Program-made: the position numbers and the translations under genes
Shown: positions 9,312-14,582 of the stretch, piece by piece
How the letters are laid out: the number at the start of each line of letters is the position of its first letter
Numbering within the stretch: the first letter of the stretch is position 1
Notes under the pieces: model-generated
Seen by the model: the letters and a program-made list of their open reading frames with translations, nothing else
Databases searched by the model: none
Told to the model about the DNA's origin: nothing
Virus record (IMG/VR): IMGVR_UViG_3300010233_000240
Span: 1,654 to 22,310 of that record
DNA: 20,657 nt
Reading direction: 5' to 3' (one strand)
Origin: a virus

Positions 9312-9347
9312 CTCTTTGATTACTAGACTATACACTGTGGTAAGTGT

Positions 9348-9365
9348 TGCATAGCAATCTATGCA
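9348..9365. other. Inverted repeat between convergent operons
   Basis: TGCATAG and CTATGCA form a perfect 7-bp stem around a CAAT loop. No T-run follows on either strand, so it is not an intrinsic terminator by itself. It lies between the two terminators of the convergent operons; function unknown. Confidence 0.4.
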
Positions 9366-9368
9366 TTA

Positions 9369-9404
9369 GCGACTCATCCTTAACGGGTGGGTCGCTTTTT
9401 TATT
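9369..9404 (+). terminator. Strong intrinsic terminator of the late operon
   Basis: GCGACTCATCC (9369-9379) pairs along its full length with GGGTGGGTCGC (9385-9395), 11 bp with two G-U pairs and a 5-nt loop, then six T's and ATT. It lies 70 bases after the endolysin stop and ends 3 bases before the stop codon of the opposing gene. Confidence 0.88.
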
Positions 9405-9406
9405 GG

Positions 9407-9634
9407 TCAGCCGTGAAACGACTCGATGGTCTTGCCACTGTCGTTCATAAGGTACGCGCGACGACCTAGCAATTCGAACGTCTCGGTATCCAAGCCTCGG
9501 TTCGGAGAGTGGTATTGAACCTTCAGCTGCATACTACCAGCTTCACCATAGGTTTGCGAGTAGTCCACTTCGTTGATGTTATCAAACATCTTGAAGCACG
9601 ACTGGTCTTCACCACTTACAATCTTGAGAATCAT
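9407..9634 (-). CDS. Hypothetical phage protein, 75 aa
   Basis: Last gene of the leftward operon. The ATG is well supported by a Shine-Dalgarno AGAAGGAAG about 7 nt upstream. The product is soluble, with no TM segment or signal peptide. It reads as a compact beta-rich domain: MILKIVSGEDQSC, then VDYSQTYGEAGSMQLKVQYH and FELLGRRAYLMNDSGKTIE. I do not recognise a family. It is separated from the upstream two-TM gene by 45 bases that hold a small hairpin (9659-9675). Confidence that it is coding comes from the ribosome site, its place in a unidirectional gene set and the terminator that follows. Confidence 0.6.
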   Translation of the reverse strand: MILKIVSGEDQSCFKMFDNINEVDYSQTYGEAGSMQLKVQYHSPNRGLDTETFELLGRRAYLMNDSGKTIESFHG

Positions 9635-9658
9635 ATCTATCTTCCTTCTGTCTACTGT

Positions 9659-9675
9659 GCTGGGAAACGCCCAGC
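9659..9675 (-). other. Intergenic RNA hairpin
   Basis: GCTGGG and CCCAGC form a 6-bp stem around a 5-nt loop between the stop of the 46-aa gene and the Shine-Dalgarno of the 75-aa gene. It has no T-tract, so it is more likely an mRNA stability or processing element than a terminator. Confidence 0.4.
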
Positions 9676-9679
9676 GCGT

Positions 9680-9820
9680 TTACTTAACGAAAAGCAATGC
9701 TGTGTTGGCTGACGCCCATCCGAAATACGCCACAGCCATAGGAACATTTCCTTTGAGAAGAAAGGCTCCGCTGACGTATACATAGATGGCCGACACAAGC
9801 CATGCAAGCCAAATGTTCAA
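9680..9820 (-). CDS. Small two-TM membrane protein, 46 aa (TTG start)
   Basis: Short reading frame easily missed because it starts with TTG. The TTG overlaps the TGA of the upstream 27-aa frame as TTGA, and a GAGG lies 8 nt upstream, giving translational coupling. The product begins (M)NIWLAWLVSAIYVYVSGAF, a first TM helix with aromatic residues, has a short LLKGNVP turn, and continues MAVAYFGWASANTALLFVK as a second TM helix. The short Lys/Gly/Pro turn between helices gives a plausible hairpin topology in the inner membrane. Function unknown; small phage membrane proteins of this kind can act in lysis timing or superinfection exclusion, but nothing here proves either. Confidence 0.6.
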   Translation of the reverse strand: MNIWLAWLVSAIYVYVSGAFLLKGNVPMAVAYFGWASANTALLFVK

Positions 9821-9900
9821 GTGAAGGCCCTCGTCATAACTTCAGCGAGGTCTTCCAGCACGGCTTTAAGCCAAGCTTTGAAATCAGAGAGCGTCTTCAT
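9817..9900 (-). CDS. Putative 27-aa peptide
   Basis: ATG preceded by AAGGAAAG (about 5 nt spacing), a good ribosome site lying in the end of the upstream gene. The peptide begins MKTLSDFKAWLKAVLEDLAE and ends MTRAFT, an amphipathic helix with regularly spaced Leu/Trp/Val. Its stop overlaps the next start (TTGA). It may be a real mini-protein, or a leader that couples translation to the 46-aa membrane protein. Confidence 0.45.
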   Translation of the reverse strand: MKTLSDFKAWLKAVLEDLAEVMTRAFT

Positions 9901-9901
9901 T

Positions 9902-10093
9902 TTACTTTCCTTGTTTGTGAGCCCGTCCAGGCCCCTTCTTGGTGTACGTGTAGGTACGTTCCTTGAAGTGGGCGAAGATGAGGTGAGGCTTGATACCCAT
10001 TGCCATAAGGATGCTCTGGGCTTCGTTGAGCCGGTAGTCTTCCTTGATAGCCAACGGAGACTCAGGCTTGACAGTCTCCACTGTATCAGTCAT
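9902..10093 (-). CDS. Hypothetical protein, 63 aa
   Basis: I place the start at an internal ATG whose first eight bases (ATGACTGA) overlap the stop of the upstream gene. An in-frame ATG 30 bases earlier (10123) has no ribosome site and would overlap the neighbour by 38 bases. The product begins MTDTVETVKPESPLAIKED, continues YRLNEAQSILMAMGIKPH and ends in a basic tail (KKGPGRAHKQGK). There is no TM segment and no family is recognised. The basic tail would suit nucleic-acid or envelope contact, but this is speculation. Confidence 0.55.
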   Translation of the reverse strand: MTDTVETVKPESPLAIKEDYRLNEAQSILMAMGIKPHLIFAHFKERTYTYTKKGPGRAHKQGK

Positions 10094-10361
10094 CCGTTGC
10101 TTCGTCAAGGGAGGCGAATGCATCGCCGAGCAGCTTAGCCTTCTCAGTCTCAGCCTTGTAGCTGGTCTTGAAGTACTTGCTGACGAAGCCCTTGGTCAGG
10201 CCAGTGACTTCAGCGATGGTGTCAACCTCGTCCTTGAAGTTGCCCTTTTGCTCAGCCTCTTCCTTCAGGAATTCGAAGGCACGTTCCTTAGATGCCTTGA
10301 ACAGGTCAGCATCAATCTCGACACGTTCGCCATCCGGGCCAGTGATAGTTTGTTGGGTCAT
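10086..10361 (-). CDS. Small DsbA-like (T4-type DNA-binding/transcription) candidate protein
   Basis: A 91-aa acidic, helical protein. The core reads FLKEEAEQKGNFKDEVDTIA, EVTGLTKGFVSKYFKTSYK, AETEKAKLLGDAFASLDEA. The layout 'helix, VAEETGL-K, SKYxKxxY, E-E' resembles small phage proteins related to T4 DsbA, a dsDNA-binding protein that affects late transcription. I offer the resemblance at low confidence. Its ATG overlaps the upstream stop as ATGA (10358-10361), and it overlaps the downstream gene by 8 bases. Not a disulfide oxidoreductase; there is no Cys in the protein. Confidence 0.55.
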   Translation of the reverse strand: MTQQTITGPDGERVEIDADLFKASKERAFEFLKEEAEQKGNFKDEVDTIAEVTGLTKGFVSKYFKTSYKAETEKAKLLGDAFASLDEATDD

Positions 10362-10561
10362 TGTTGTTCTTTCTTAAAGTAGGTGGTGCCCGCAGGGCCA
10401 GAGTACACGTTGTGACCTAGCAGGGAGCTAGGAGGGGCCTTCCCGTAGATGAGGCTGAAGCCGAGGTCATAGAACACTGCTGCTTCCAACGTATCATCTA
10501 CGTCATGAAGACCGTCTGCAATCCCCATGTGAGCAGCTTGTTCTTCAGGAGTCCACGTCAC
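10358..10561 (-). CDS. Hypothetical protein, 67 aa (GTG start)
   Basis: Starts with GTG that overlaps the TGA of the upstream 40-aa gene as GTGA, and ends by ATGA overlap with the next gene; this double coupling is the main support. The product begins (M)TWTPEEQAAHMGIADGLHDV and has DDTLEAAVFYDLGFSLIYGK and a C-terminal LGHNVYSGPAGTTYFKK. It is soluble, with no TM segment, and family is not recognised. Confidence 0.58.
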   Translation of the reverse strand: MTWTPEEQAAHMGIADGLHDVDDTLEAAVFYDLGFSLIYGKAPPSSLLGHNVYSGPAGTTYFKKEQQ

Positions 10562-10680
10562 GCCTTGCGTGCCTTCTTCTTGGCAGCAACCAGCTTCAGC
10601 CGATCACGTGAGCGAGTAGCCTCGTGCTTGTTGTGAGCAGCCATGTTCTTGGCATTGGCTTCGATAAACTTGTTGTACAT
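10558..10680 (-). CDS. Small basic protein, 40 aa
   Basis: Short reading frame with a good Shine-Dalgarno (GAAAGGAA, 4-5 nt before ATG). The product begins MYNKFIEANAKNMAAHNKHE and continues ATRSRDRLKLVAAKKKARKA. It is strongly basic, with Lys/Arg in nearly a third of positions and a KKKARKA end, which would favour binding to nucleic acid. The stop overlaps the next GTG start as GTGA, so the two are coupled. The ribosome site can be hidden by a small hairpin (10684-10696). Confidence 0.6.
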   Translation of the reverse strand: MYNKFIEANAKNMAAHNKHEATRSRDRLKLVAAKKKARKA

Positions 10681-10683
10681 GAT

Positions 10684-10719
10684 TTCCTTTCAGGAAGTTC
10701 TCAGAAATGAGAAGACTTA
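10684..10719 (-). promoter_or_regulatory. Tandem hairpins, one covering a ribosome binding site
   Basis: On the - strand TTCTCA-TTTC-TGAGAA (10698-10713) forms a perfect 6-bp stem, extended by AAG/CTT with a bulge. Directly after it TTCCT-GAA-AGGAA (10684-10696) forms a 5-bp stem whose 3' arm is the Shine-Dalgarno of the 40-aa gene. The arrangement could regulate its translation or mark an RNA processing site. Confidence 0.4.
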
Positions 10720-10911
10720 GAAGTAGCCTGCAACCACCCCGACGACGCCAGTGAAGACCCCAACGATTCGCACGATGACTTCGCCAACATGCCCGTCAAC
10801 GTGTTCGATGCGACACAGCTTGAGGATGTTCTCGATGTAGCCATAGATTGCTCCAAGCACAGCAGTTGTCAGGAGAACAACACCCAGAAAGACCAGCAGT
10901 AGCCGAACCAA
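10717..10911 (-). CDS. Small membrane protein with uncertain start (TTG, or +1 frame break)
   Basis: A 64-residue frame with two TM segments: VRLLLVFLGVVLLTTAVLGA (about 2-21) and IVRIVGVFTGVVGVVAGYF (about 46-64). Between them is GYIENILKLCRIEHVDGHVG. Codon use looks coding throughout. The only canonical-class start in frame is TTG at 10911, with no Shine-Dalgarno. A much better signal, AAAGGA then ATG at 10936, opens the adjacent frame (MFNRISKQVG...). Removing one base in AAGCAAG would join them as MFNRISKKLVRLLLVFLG, a natural membrane-protein start. So the gene may be frameshifted, use +1 recoding, contain a sequencing error, or truly begin at TTG. It is the first gene after the promoter at 10985-11012. 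Function unknown. Confidence 0.55.
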   Translation of the reverse strand: MVRLLLVFLGVVLLTTAVLGAIYGYIENILKLCRIEHVDGHVGEVIVRIVGVFTGVVGVVAGYF

Positions 10912-10955
10912 CTTGCTTAGAAATACGATTGAACATGATGTTCCTTTCTTTGTGA

Positions 10956-10983
10956 GAGACAGGCACGTTGCGTGCCATGTCTC
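10956..10983. other. Strong hairpin at the 5' end of the distal transcript
   Basis: GAGACA-GGCACG pairs with CGTGCC-A-TGTCTC around a TTG loop: 12 bp with one bulged A. It has no T-tract on the - strand, so it is not an obvious terminator of the upstream reductase gene. The predicted transcription start (about 10978) falls inside it, so it may sit in the leader or act as an operator palindrome. Confidence 0.5.
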
Positions 10984-10984
10984 G

Positions 10985-11012
10985 ATTATGAACTAACCAG
11001 AGAGCTTGTCAA
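10985..11012 (-). promoter_or_regulatory. Near-consensus sigma70 promoter for the leftward distal genes
   Basis: On the - strand TTGACA (11012-11007, perfect -35) is separated by 16 bases from CATAAT (10990-10985, 5 of 6 with the -10 consensus). It lies just downstream of the reductase stop codon and upstream of the small membrane protein gene. This is one of very few noncoding gaps on this strand. It would drive genes from 10911 to 9407 with the host RNA polymerase. Confidence 0.65.
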
Positions 11013-11016
11013 GCCC

Positions 11017-12930
11017 TTATTTAATCGGGCACATTCCACCAACACATTCATCCCCGCCTTCAAACTCTGCACTCGACAGAGAAGTAATCAGACGAGTAGA
11101 CGCGAACAGCGCATCATACACTTCCTTCGTCACTTCTTCATAGGGCGCTTGCTTGAAGCCGTGGTCGCTATGCAACAGGAAAGACAGGCTCTTGTGGCTG
11201 TTCTTGTAGTTGTGAGCGAGGTACTTACGAATCTCAGGCAGTTCTTCAGGACGGTAGTAAACCGTACAGCTGACGCTGTTGTCGCTCCACGTCTTCTGCA
11301 TCTCCTTGACAGCCTTCAGTTGATCGATAGCTGTCATGTCCTTCGCCAGCACAGTACCTTCAGGGTAGCTGAATGGGAAGCTCACGACAACTGTACTACG
11401 ATCTTCCGTGTTGTCAAAGTTCTTCTGGTACTCGACTGGATAGCCATGATCCCGACAGATTTGGACAAGCGTGTGATCGGCCATGATCCGGATACGACGA
11501 ATCATATACTGAGCGTAACCTGGATGAATACCCGGAGTGACACCAGGGATAAGACTCAACGTCCCAGACGGCTTGATCGTCGTCAGCTTGACAGACGGAG
11601 CCCAGCCGTGCGCAGCGCTGTAGTCCCGGTCGAACTGTCGCAGTTGCTCGTACACCCAATTGAGCCAGCTGCGCTGTTCCTTCGTCGCCTGCAGGACACC
11701 CGTCATGCCGATGCCCATCCGCATGTTCTTGTGAACAATGCTTTCCGTTTCCTTGTGGTGACACGGCAGCATGAGCGAATGCTTGTTGATACGATAGAGC
11801 AGCTTAACGATGTCTAGGAGTTCTTCCCGCGAGGTGACATTCGAGAGATAGACTTCAGCCAAGCAGCAAGTCTCAAACGACGCCAAGCTCTGTTCCGCAC
11901 AGGGGTTATAGCCCATGACATCGGGGTCGGGGTATTCCGTCTCACCAAGCCGTCCAATCTTTCGAGAGAGTTCAAGGTTGATAAGGCCGAATGGTTCGCC
12001 CTTGCCAGTGTAGCCGTCCCAGAAGTACTCGTGAAGATCACGGATGTTCTCACAGACGACGCTGTTGTTGCTCATGGCACGCCAAGAAGGAATGTTGCCC
12101 ATGTCCCAGCGCTTCGACAGCAGGTACTCAACGTCATCACAATCGCCGATAGCAATCTGCGCAGAGCGACGGACATTGCCAGCCACCACGACAGCGCCGA
12201 TGATGTTCATGATGTCGAGAGCATCGATAGGACGAATCTTCTTGCCCGCACGCTTCTCAAGAACTTCGCTGATCTTGGCTACGCCCCAGCACAAATCTTC
12301 AGGGCCAGAGGCTGTACCACCAAAGCCTTTAATCGGGGCTCCCTTGCCACGAATCAGCTGAGTGCTATAGGAGAACGTCGGTTCATCCTTATCGCTCAGG
12401 AAGGCTGCTTTAAGCGTCTTGGATAGCAAGGCAACCCAGCCTTCACGAGTATCCGAGATGATGTAGTCCGCAGAAGCGTTGTCCTGACGAACAGGAGGCT
12501 TGAAATTCACATTGACTTCCGGCAGCTTTTCAACGTGCTCACGCTGGATGTTATATCCAACTCCGGAGCCAAGCATGAGCATATCCATTGCCCAGGTGAA
12601 CGGACGCACAGGTTCGTCAACAACGACGAAGGCACAGTTCTGCAGGGAGGCAAGTCCAAGCGTGTCCACAGTCTTGGTGCCCAGCTGCCAGAGAAATCGT
12701 CCAGCAACGGTGCCCTTTAGTTCAAGCAGGTAGCGTTCAAGCCGGTCTTGTTCGTCACTGGTAAAGCCAACACCAAGCTGGTCGTTGGTTGCACGGACAA
12801 CACGGTTGACAGTGTCAGGGAATTCTTCAGTGGGGCTGTTAATGTCTTGCTCATTGAGGCGACGAGCATAAGTACGTTTGTAAGTCAAATAGCCCACTGT
12901 GGAGAACGGAGTGTTAATTGCTTCGGTCAA
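11017..12930 (-). CDS. nrdJ: Adenosylcobalamin-dependent ribonucleoside-triphosphate reductase (class II, monomeric)
   Basis: Reduces ribonucleotides to deoxyribonucleotides for phage DNA synthesis, using B12 coenzyme. Numbering from the chosen start (637 aa): NPCAE at 342-346 holds the active-site Asn, thiyl Cys344 and Glu346. LQNCAF gives redox Cys99, and Cys355 in ETCC is its partner with the same +11 spacing as Lactobacillus leichmannii C408/C419. The C-terminal CVGGMC (629-634) is the dithiol that re-reduces the site, spaced like C731/C736. GNVRRSAQIAIGD is also typical. It is about 100 residues shorter than the 739-aa L. leichmannii enzyme. I prefer TTG at 12930 because AAGGA lies 5 nt before it; ATG at 12945 lacks a ribosome site. 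It overlaps the upstream gene. No thioredoxin gene is seen in the window. Confidence 0.93.
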   Translation of the reverse strand: MTEAINTPFSTVGYLTYKRTYARRLNEQDINSPTEEFPDTVNRVVRATNDQLGVGFTSDEQDRLERYLLELKGTVAGRFLWQLGTKTVDTLGLASLQNCAFVVVDEPVRPFTWAMDMLMLGSGVGYNIQREHVEKLPEVNVNFKPPVRQDNASADYIISDTREGWVALLSKTLKAAFLSDKDEPTFSYSTQLIRGKGAPIKGFGGTASGPEDLCWGVAKISEVLEKRAGKKIRPIDALDIMNIIGAVVVAGNVRRSAQIAIGDCDDVEYLLSKRWDMGNIPSWRAMSNNSVVCENIRDLHEYFWDGYTGKGEPFGLINLELSRKIGRLGETEYPDPDVMGYNPCAEQSLASFETCCLAEVYLSNVTSREELLDIVKLLYRINKHSLMLPCHHKETESIVHKNMRMGIGMTGVLQATKEQRSWLNWVYEQLRQFDRDYSAAHGWAPSVKLTTIKPSGTLSLIPGVTPGIHPGYAQYMIRRIRIMADHTLVQICRDHGYPVEYQKNFDNTEDRSTVVVSFPFSYPEGTVLAKDMTAIDQLKAVKEMQKTWSDNSVSCTVYYRPEELPEIRKYLAHNYKNSHKSLSFLLHSDHGFKQAPYEEVTKEVYDALFASTRLITSLSSAEFEGGDECVGGMCPIK

Positions 12931-13123
12931 GAGTATCCTTTTCATTGTTATCAAATCGATGCGTCTGGAGCGCCCCTAGCTCCCAAACATCTTCAATGCT
13001 TGCTGATGGAATTTCCATGCAGCACATTCGCACAGCTTCATTGGCTGTGTCAGCGTCTACTCGTAGCGTGTTCCATGCCCGCGAGAGCAACGGTAGACGA
13101 TAGGCTACGATGTAGGTGTTCAT
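12914..13123 (-). CDS. Hypothetical protein, 69 aa
   Basis: A soluble small protein that begins MNTYIVAYRLPLLSRAWNTL and has RVDADTANEAVRMCCMEIPS and ASIEDVWELGALQTHRFDN. The beta-strand, then 'VDADTANEAVRMC', then 'I.DVWELG' order looks like a short alpha/beta domain in which residues about 22-35 form a helix. No family is recognised. The start overlaps the upstream stop as ATGA and the end overlaps the reductase start by 17 bases. The tight coupling suggests co-expression with the reductase, but a partner role is only a guess. Confidence 0.62.
   Translation of the reverse strand: MNTYIVAYRLPLLSRAWNTLRVDADTANEAVRMCCMEIPSASIEDVWELGALQTHRFDNNEKDTLDRSN
12931..12940 (-). promoter_or_regulatory. 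Ribosome binding site that decides the reductase start
   Basis: AAGGA at 12940-12936 followed by 5 bases and TTG at 12930. The ATG at 12945 overlaps the start of this site and has nothing similar before it. Confidence 0.5.
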
Positions 13124-13323
13124 CGCGTCTTGTAGCTTTCACGAACAAGCCTGTGGTAGTCCACTGGCTCTTGCTCAAACGGATGAAATTCAGCTTTGAC
13201 ATTCACGAAATCGTTGTGTTCAATGCTGATTTCAATCTTCGTCACTTGCTCAGGATCAAGACCACACAACCGAATGATCTTCGCAGAGACTTCGCCGCTA
13301 GAGAGTGCTGGCTTCTTTGTCAT
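13120..13323 (-). CDS. Hypothetical protein, 67 aa
   Basis: Clear start: AAGGAG five bases before ATG, which itself overlaps the upstream stop as ATGA. The product starts MTKKPALSSGEVSAKIIRLC, continues GLDPEQVTKIEISIEHNDFV and ends NVKAEFHPFEQEPVD plus a basic tail YHRLVRESYKTR. The central part reads as beta strands with alternating hydrophobic residues. No family is recognised. Both ends are coupled by 4-base overlaps to neighbours. Confidence 0.65.
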   Translation of the reverse strand: MTKKPALSSGEVSAKIIRLCGLDPEQVTKIEISIEHNDFVNVKAEFHPFEQEPVDYHRLVRESYKTR

Positions 13324-13862
13324 TGATACTCCTTAGCCGTCTTCAGCGAGCCGTACTCGTTGTATGGATTGCCACGGATCGAATCACGAAGTTCTTCAAG
13401 CTGCTTAATCTGTGCTGCGACATCTTCGAAGTCAGGCTCAGAGTAGTCTTGCTCTTGTTGATTCTCTCCCGACACTTGCCGATTGGTTGTCAGTTCTGCA
13501 TGAGAGCTAGTGCCAGCCAGCTTTGCCAGTTCCCGAGTCAGGGACATGTCAGTCTGCGAAGCTGCAATCATTCGTTCGATAGGCGTGCACATAGGGCCGT
13601 TGAGATACTCACGATCTTGCGTGATAGTTCCAACAGCACGGAAGCCTACAGCCACCTTGTTCTGAAGATCACGATGCTTAGCTGGCTCATAGAACACAGC
13701 GGCTTCAACATTGAACCCAAGCTGACCGAGGTAGCTATTGATAAGTGCATCGTTAGCAATGCTCAACATGTCAAGCTCACGGAGATGAGACAGTTCCGGG
13801 ATTCGTTGAAGATCACGGAAGGAAAAAACACGAGAGATGGTACTACTCCTTAGATTTACCAT
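13320..13862 (-). CDS. Conserved-looking hypothetical protein, 180 aa or shorter (start uncertain)
   Basis: A soluble protein with a firmly coding core: SRVFSFRDLQRIPELSHLRE, LDMLSIANDALINSYLGQLG, FNVEAAVFYEPAKHRDLQNK, VAVGFRAVGTITQDREYLNG. The C-terminal 60 residues are acidic and low in complexity, ending in a helix (DVAAQIKQLEELRDSIRGN). No family is recognised. The start is a real problem. ATG at 13862 (used here) and ATG at 13886 lack ribosome sites. A perfect AAGGAG lies at 13851-13846, 7 nt before ATC (13838), giving ISRVFSFRDLQ. A near-cognate AUC start is possible, or this strain has lost an ATG. The 5' end overlaps the HNH gene upstream. Confidence 0.62.
   Translation of the reverse strand: MVNLRSSTISRVFSFRDLQRIPELSHLRELDMLSIANDALINSYLGQLGFNVEAAVFYEPAKHRDLQNKVAVGFRAVGTITQDREYLNGPMCTPIERMIAASQTDMSLTRELAKLAGTSSHAELTTNRQVSGENQQEQDYSEPDFEDVAAQIKQLEELRDSIRGNPYNEYGSLKTAKEYQ
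13836..13851 (-). promoter_or_regulatory. Perfect Shine-Dalgarno followed by ATC instead of ATG
   Basis: AAGGAGTAGTACCATC: AAGGAG, 7-base spacer, ATC in frame with the 13320-13862 gene. The HNH stop codon TAG lies in the spacer. Similar in layout to the site at 14422-14437. Confidence 0.5.
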
Positions 13863-14406
13863 GGCGCTCAGAATATTGCGCCCCATCGGTATTTAGTTTA
13901 TTAATCATGTCTTCTCTCCAAGCACATGCCATTTTAAAAGCCACTTCTTCACCATATTTTGGAACAGAAAAAGTCTTTGTCAATTTCTGTCTGTTCAGAT
14001 CAAATACTTTAGCCGTCCAGACTTTGTAACCCGGAACAGCTTCATAGCTTGTTACTCCGCACATACCAGACGTGTTTGTGGAGAACAACTTTTGATTACG
14101 CTGATTTACGGCACGGGTAGTCCGCCTGAGATTGCTCTTCTTTGTGTTCGAATAGTTGCCATCTTTGTGGTCTACGATTAGACCTGTCGGCATGTCTCCA
14201 TTAAACAAGAAGTCCACAATCGAATGAGCCATATACTGCTTGCCGTCATAGCCTACTTGAAAGTACCCGACAGGTGTTTGCCAACCTGCAACGTCCTCTG
14301 GCTTAACCAGAAGAACATTCCCTTGGTTCCCACTTCTTCGTTCCACAGTCCATCTCAGACAACTTGGACTTGATTCGTCATATCGTAAAAGTGAATGCCA
14401 GTCCAC
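13843..14406 (-). CDS. HNH homing endonuclease with AP2-like DNA-binding domain
   Basis: A 187-aa free-standing homing endonuclease type. The HNH motif is IVDHKDGNYSNTKKSNLR (residues about 78-94) with Asp79-His80, Asn84 and Asn92, in the usual order for phage HNH enzymes. Residues about 108-165 (STNTSGMCGVTSYEAV, WTAKVFDLNRQKLTKTF, EEVAFKMACAWRE) have the three-strand-plus-helix pattern of an AP2 domain, which recognises the DNA target. The annotated start is GTG, with no ribosome site. AAGGAG stands 7 nt before an in-frame ATA at 14424, adding ITKTGA, and may be the true start. The gene is richer in A/T than the flanking genes, in line with transfer, and sits between small unknown genes rather than in an intron that I can detect. 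Confidence 0.82.
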   Translation of the reverse strand: MDWHSLLRYDESSPSCLRWTVERRSGNQGNVLLVKPEDVAGWQTPVGYFQVGYDGKQYMAHSIVDFLFNGDMPTGLIVDHKDGNYSNTKKSNLRRTTRAVNQRNQKLFSTNTSGMCGVTSYEAVPGYKVWTAKVFDLNRQKLTKTFSVPKYGEEVAFKMACAWREDMINKLNTDGAQYSERHGKSKE

Positions 14407-14420
14407 AGCCCCGGTCTTGG

Positions 14421-14582
14421 TTATGGTTGGGCTCCTTCGTTGTTATTGTTGTCGGGGTCAAGTTCGTCCATGATGACTTGTTCACAGACTCGGTTGTCAC
14501 ACAGGGGTGTCAGGTTGAAAAGGTAGCGGGTAGCCCAGCATGCGCACACCTCACACAACTCGCCCGTGTCTTTGTTATTCAA
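14421..14582 (-). CDS. Small Cys-rich, possibly zinc-binding protein, 53 aa (TTG start)
   Basis: I choose TTG at 14582 since AAGGAG lies 5 nt before it (14593-14588) and it overlaps the upstream stop as TTGA. A GTG at 14633 would add 17 residues but has no ribosome site. The product begins (M)NNKDTGELCEVCACWATRYL and continues FNLTPLCDNRVCEQVIMDEL, with an acidic Asn-rich tail. The CxxC and CxxxxC pairs could hold one zinc ion in a small knuckle-like fold. Function unknown; it may bind nucleic acid or a protein partner. Confidence 0.58.
   Translation of the reverse strand: MNNKDTGELCEVCACWATRYLFNLTPLCDNRVCEQVIMDELDPDNNNNEGAQP
14422..14437 (-). promoter_or_regulatory. Perfect Shine-Dalgarno followed by ATA instead of ATG
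   Basis: AAGGAGCCCAACCATA: AAGGAG, 7-base spacer, ATA in frame with the HNH gene and overlapping the TAA stop of the upstream gene. It shares AAGGAG-N4-ACCAT with the site at 13836-13851. Confidence 0.5.

Noticed and set aside
10796-10978. 60-codon - strand frame beginning MARNVPVSHKERNIMFNR
   Set aside because: Only its middle start (MFNRISK) has a ribosome site; the C-terminal half is an out-of-frame reading of the membrane protein. Kept as a possible frame break rather than a separate gene.
10972-11817. 281-codon + strand frame opposite the reductase gene
   Set aside because: It mirrors the codon pattern of the reductase on the other strand, which has complete catalytic motifs; the antisense product is Arg/Leu/His-rich with no ribosome site or family features.
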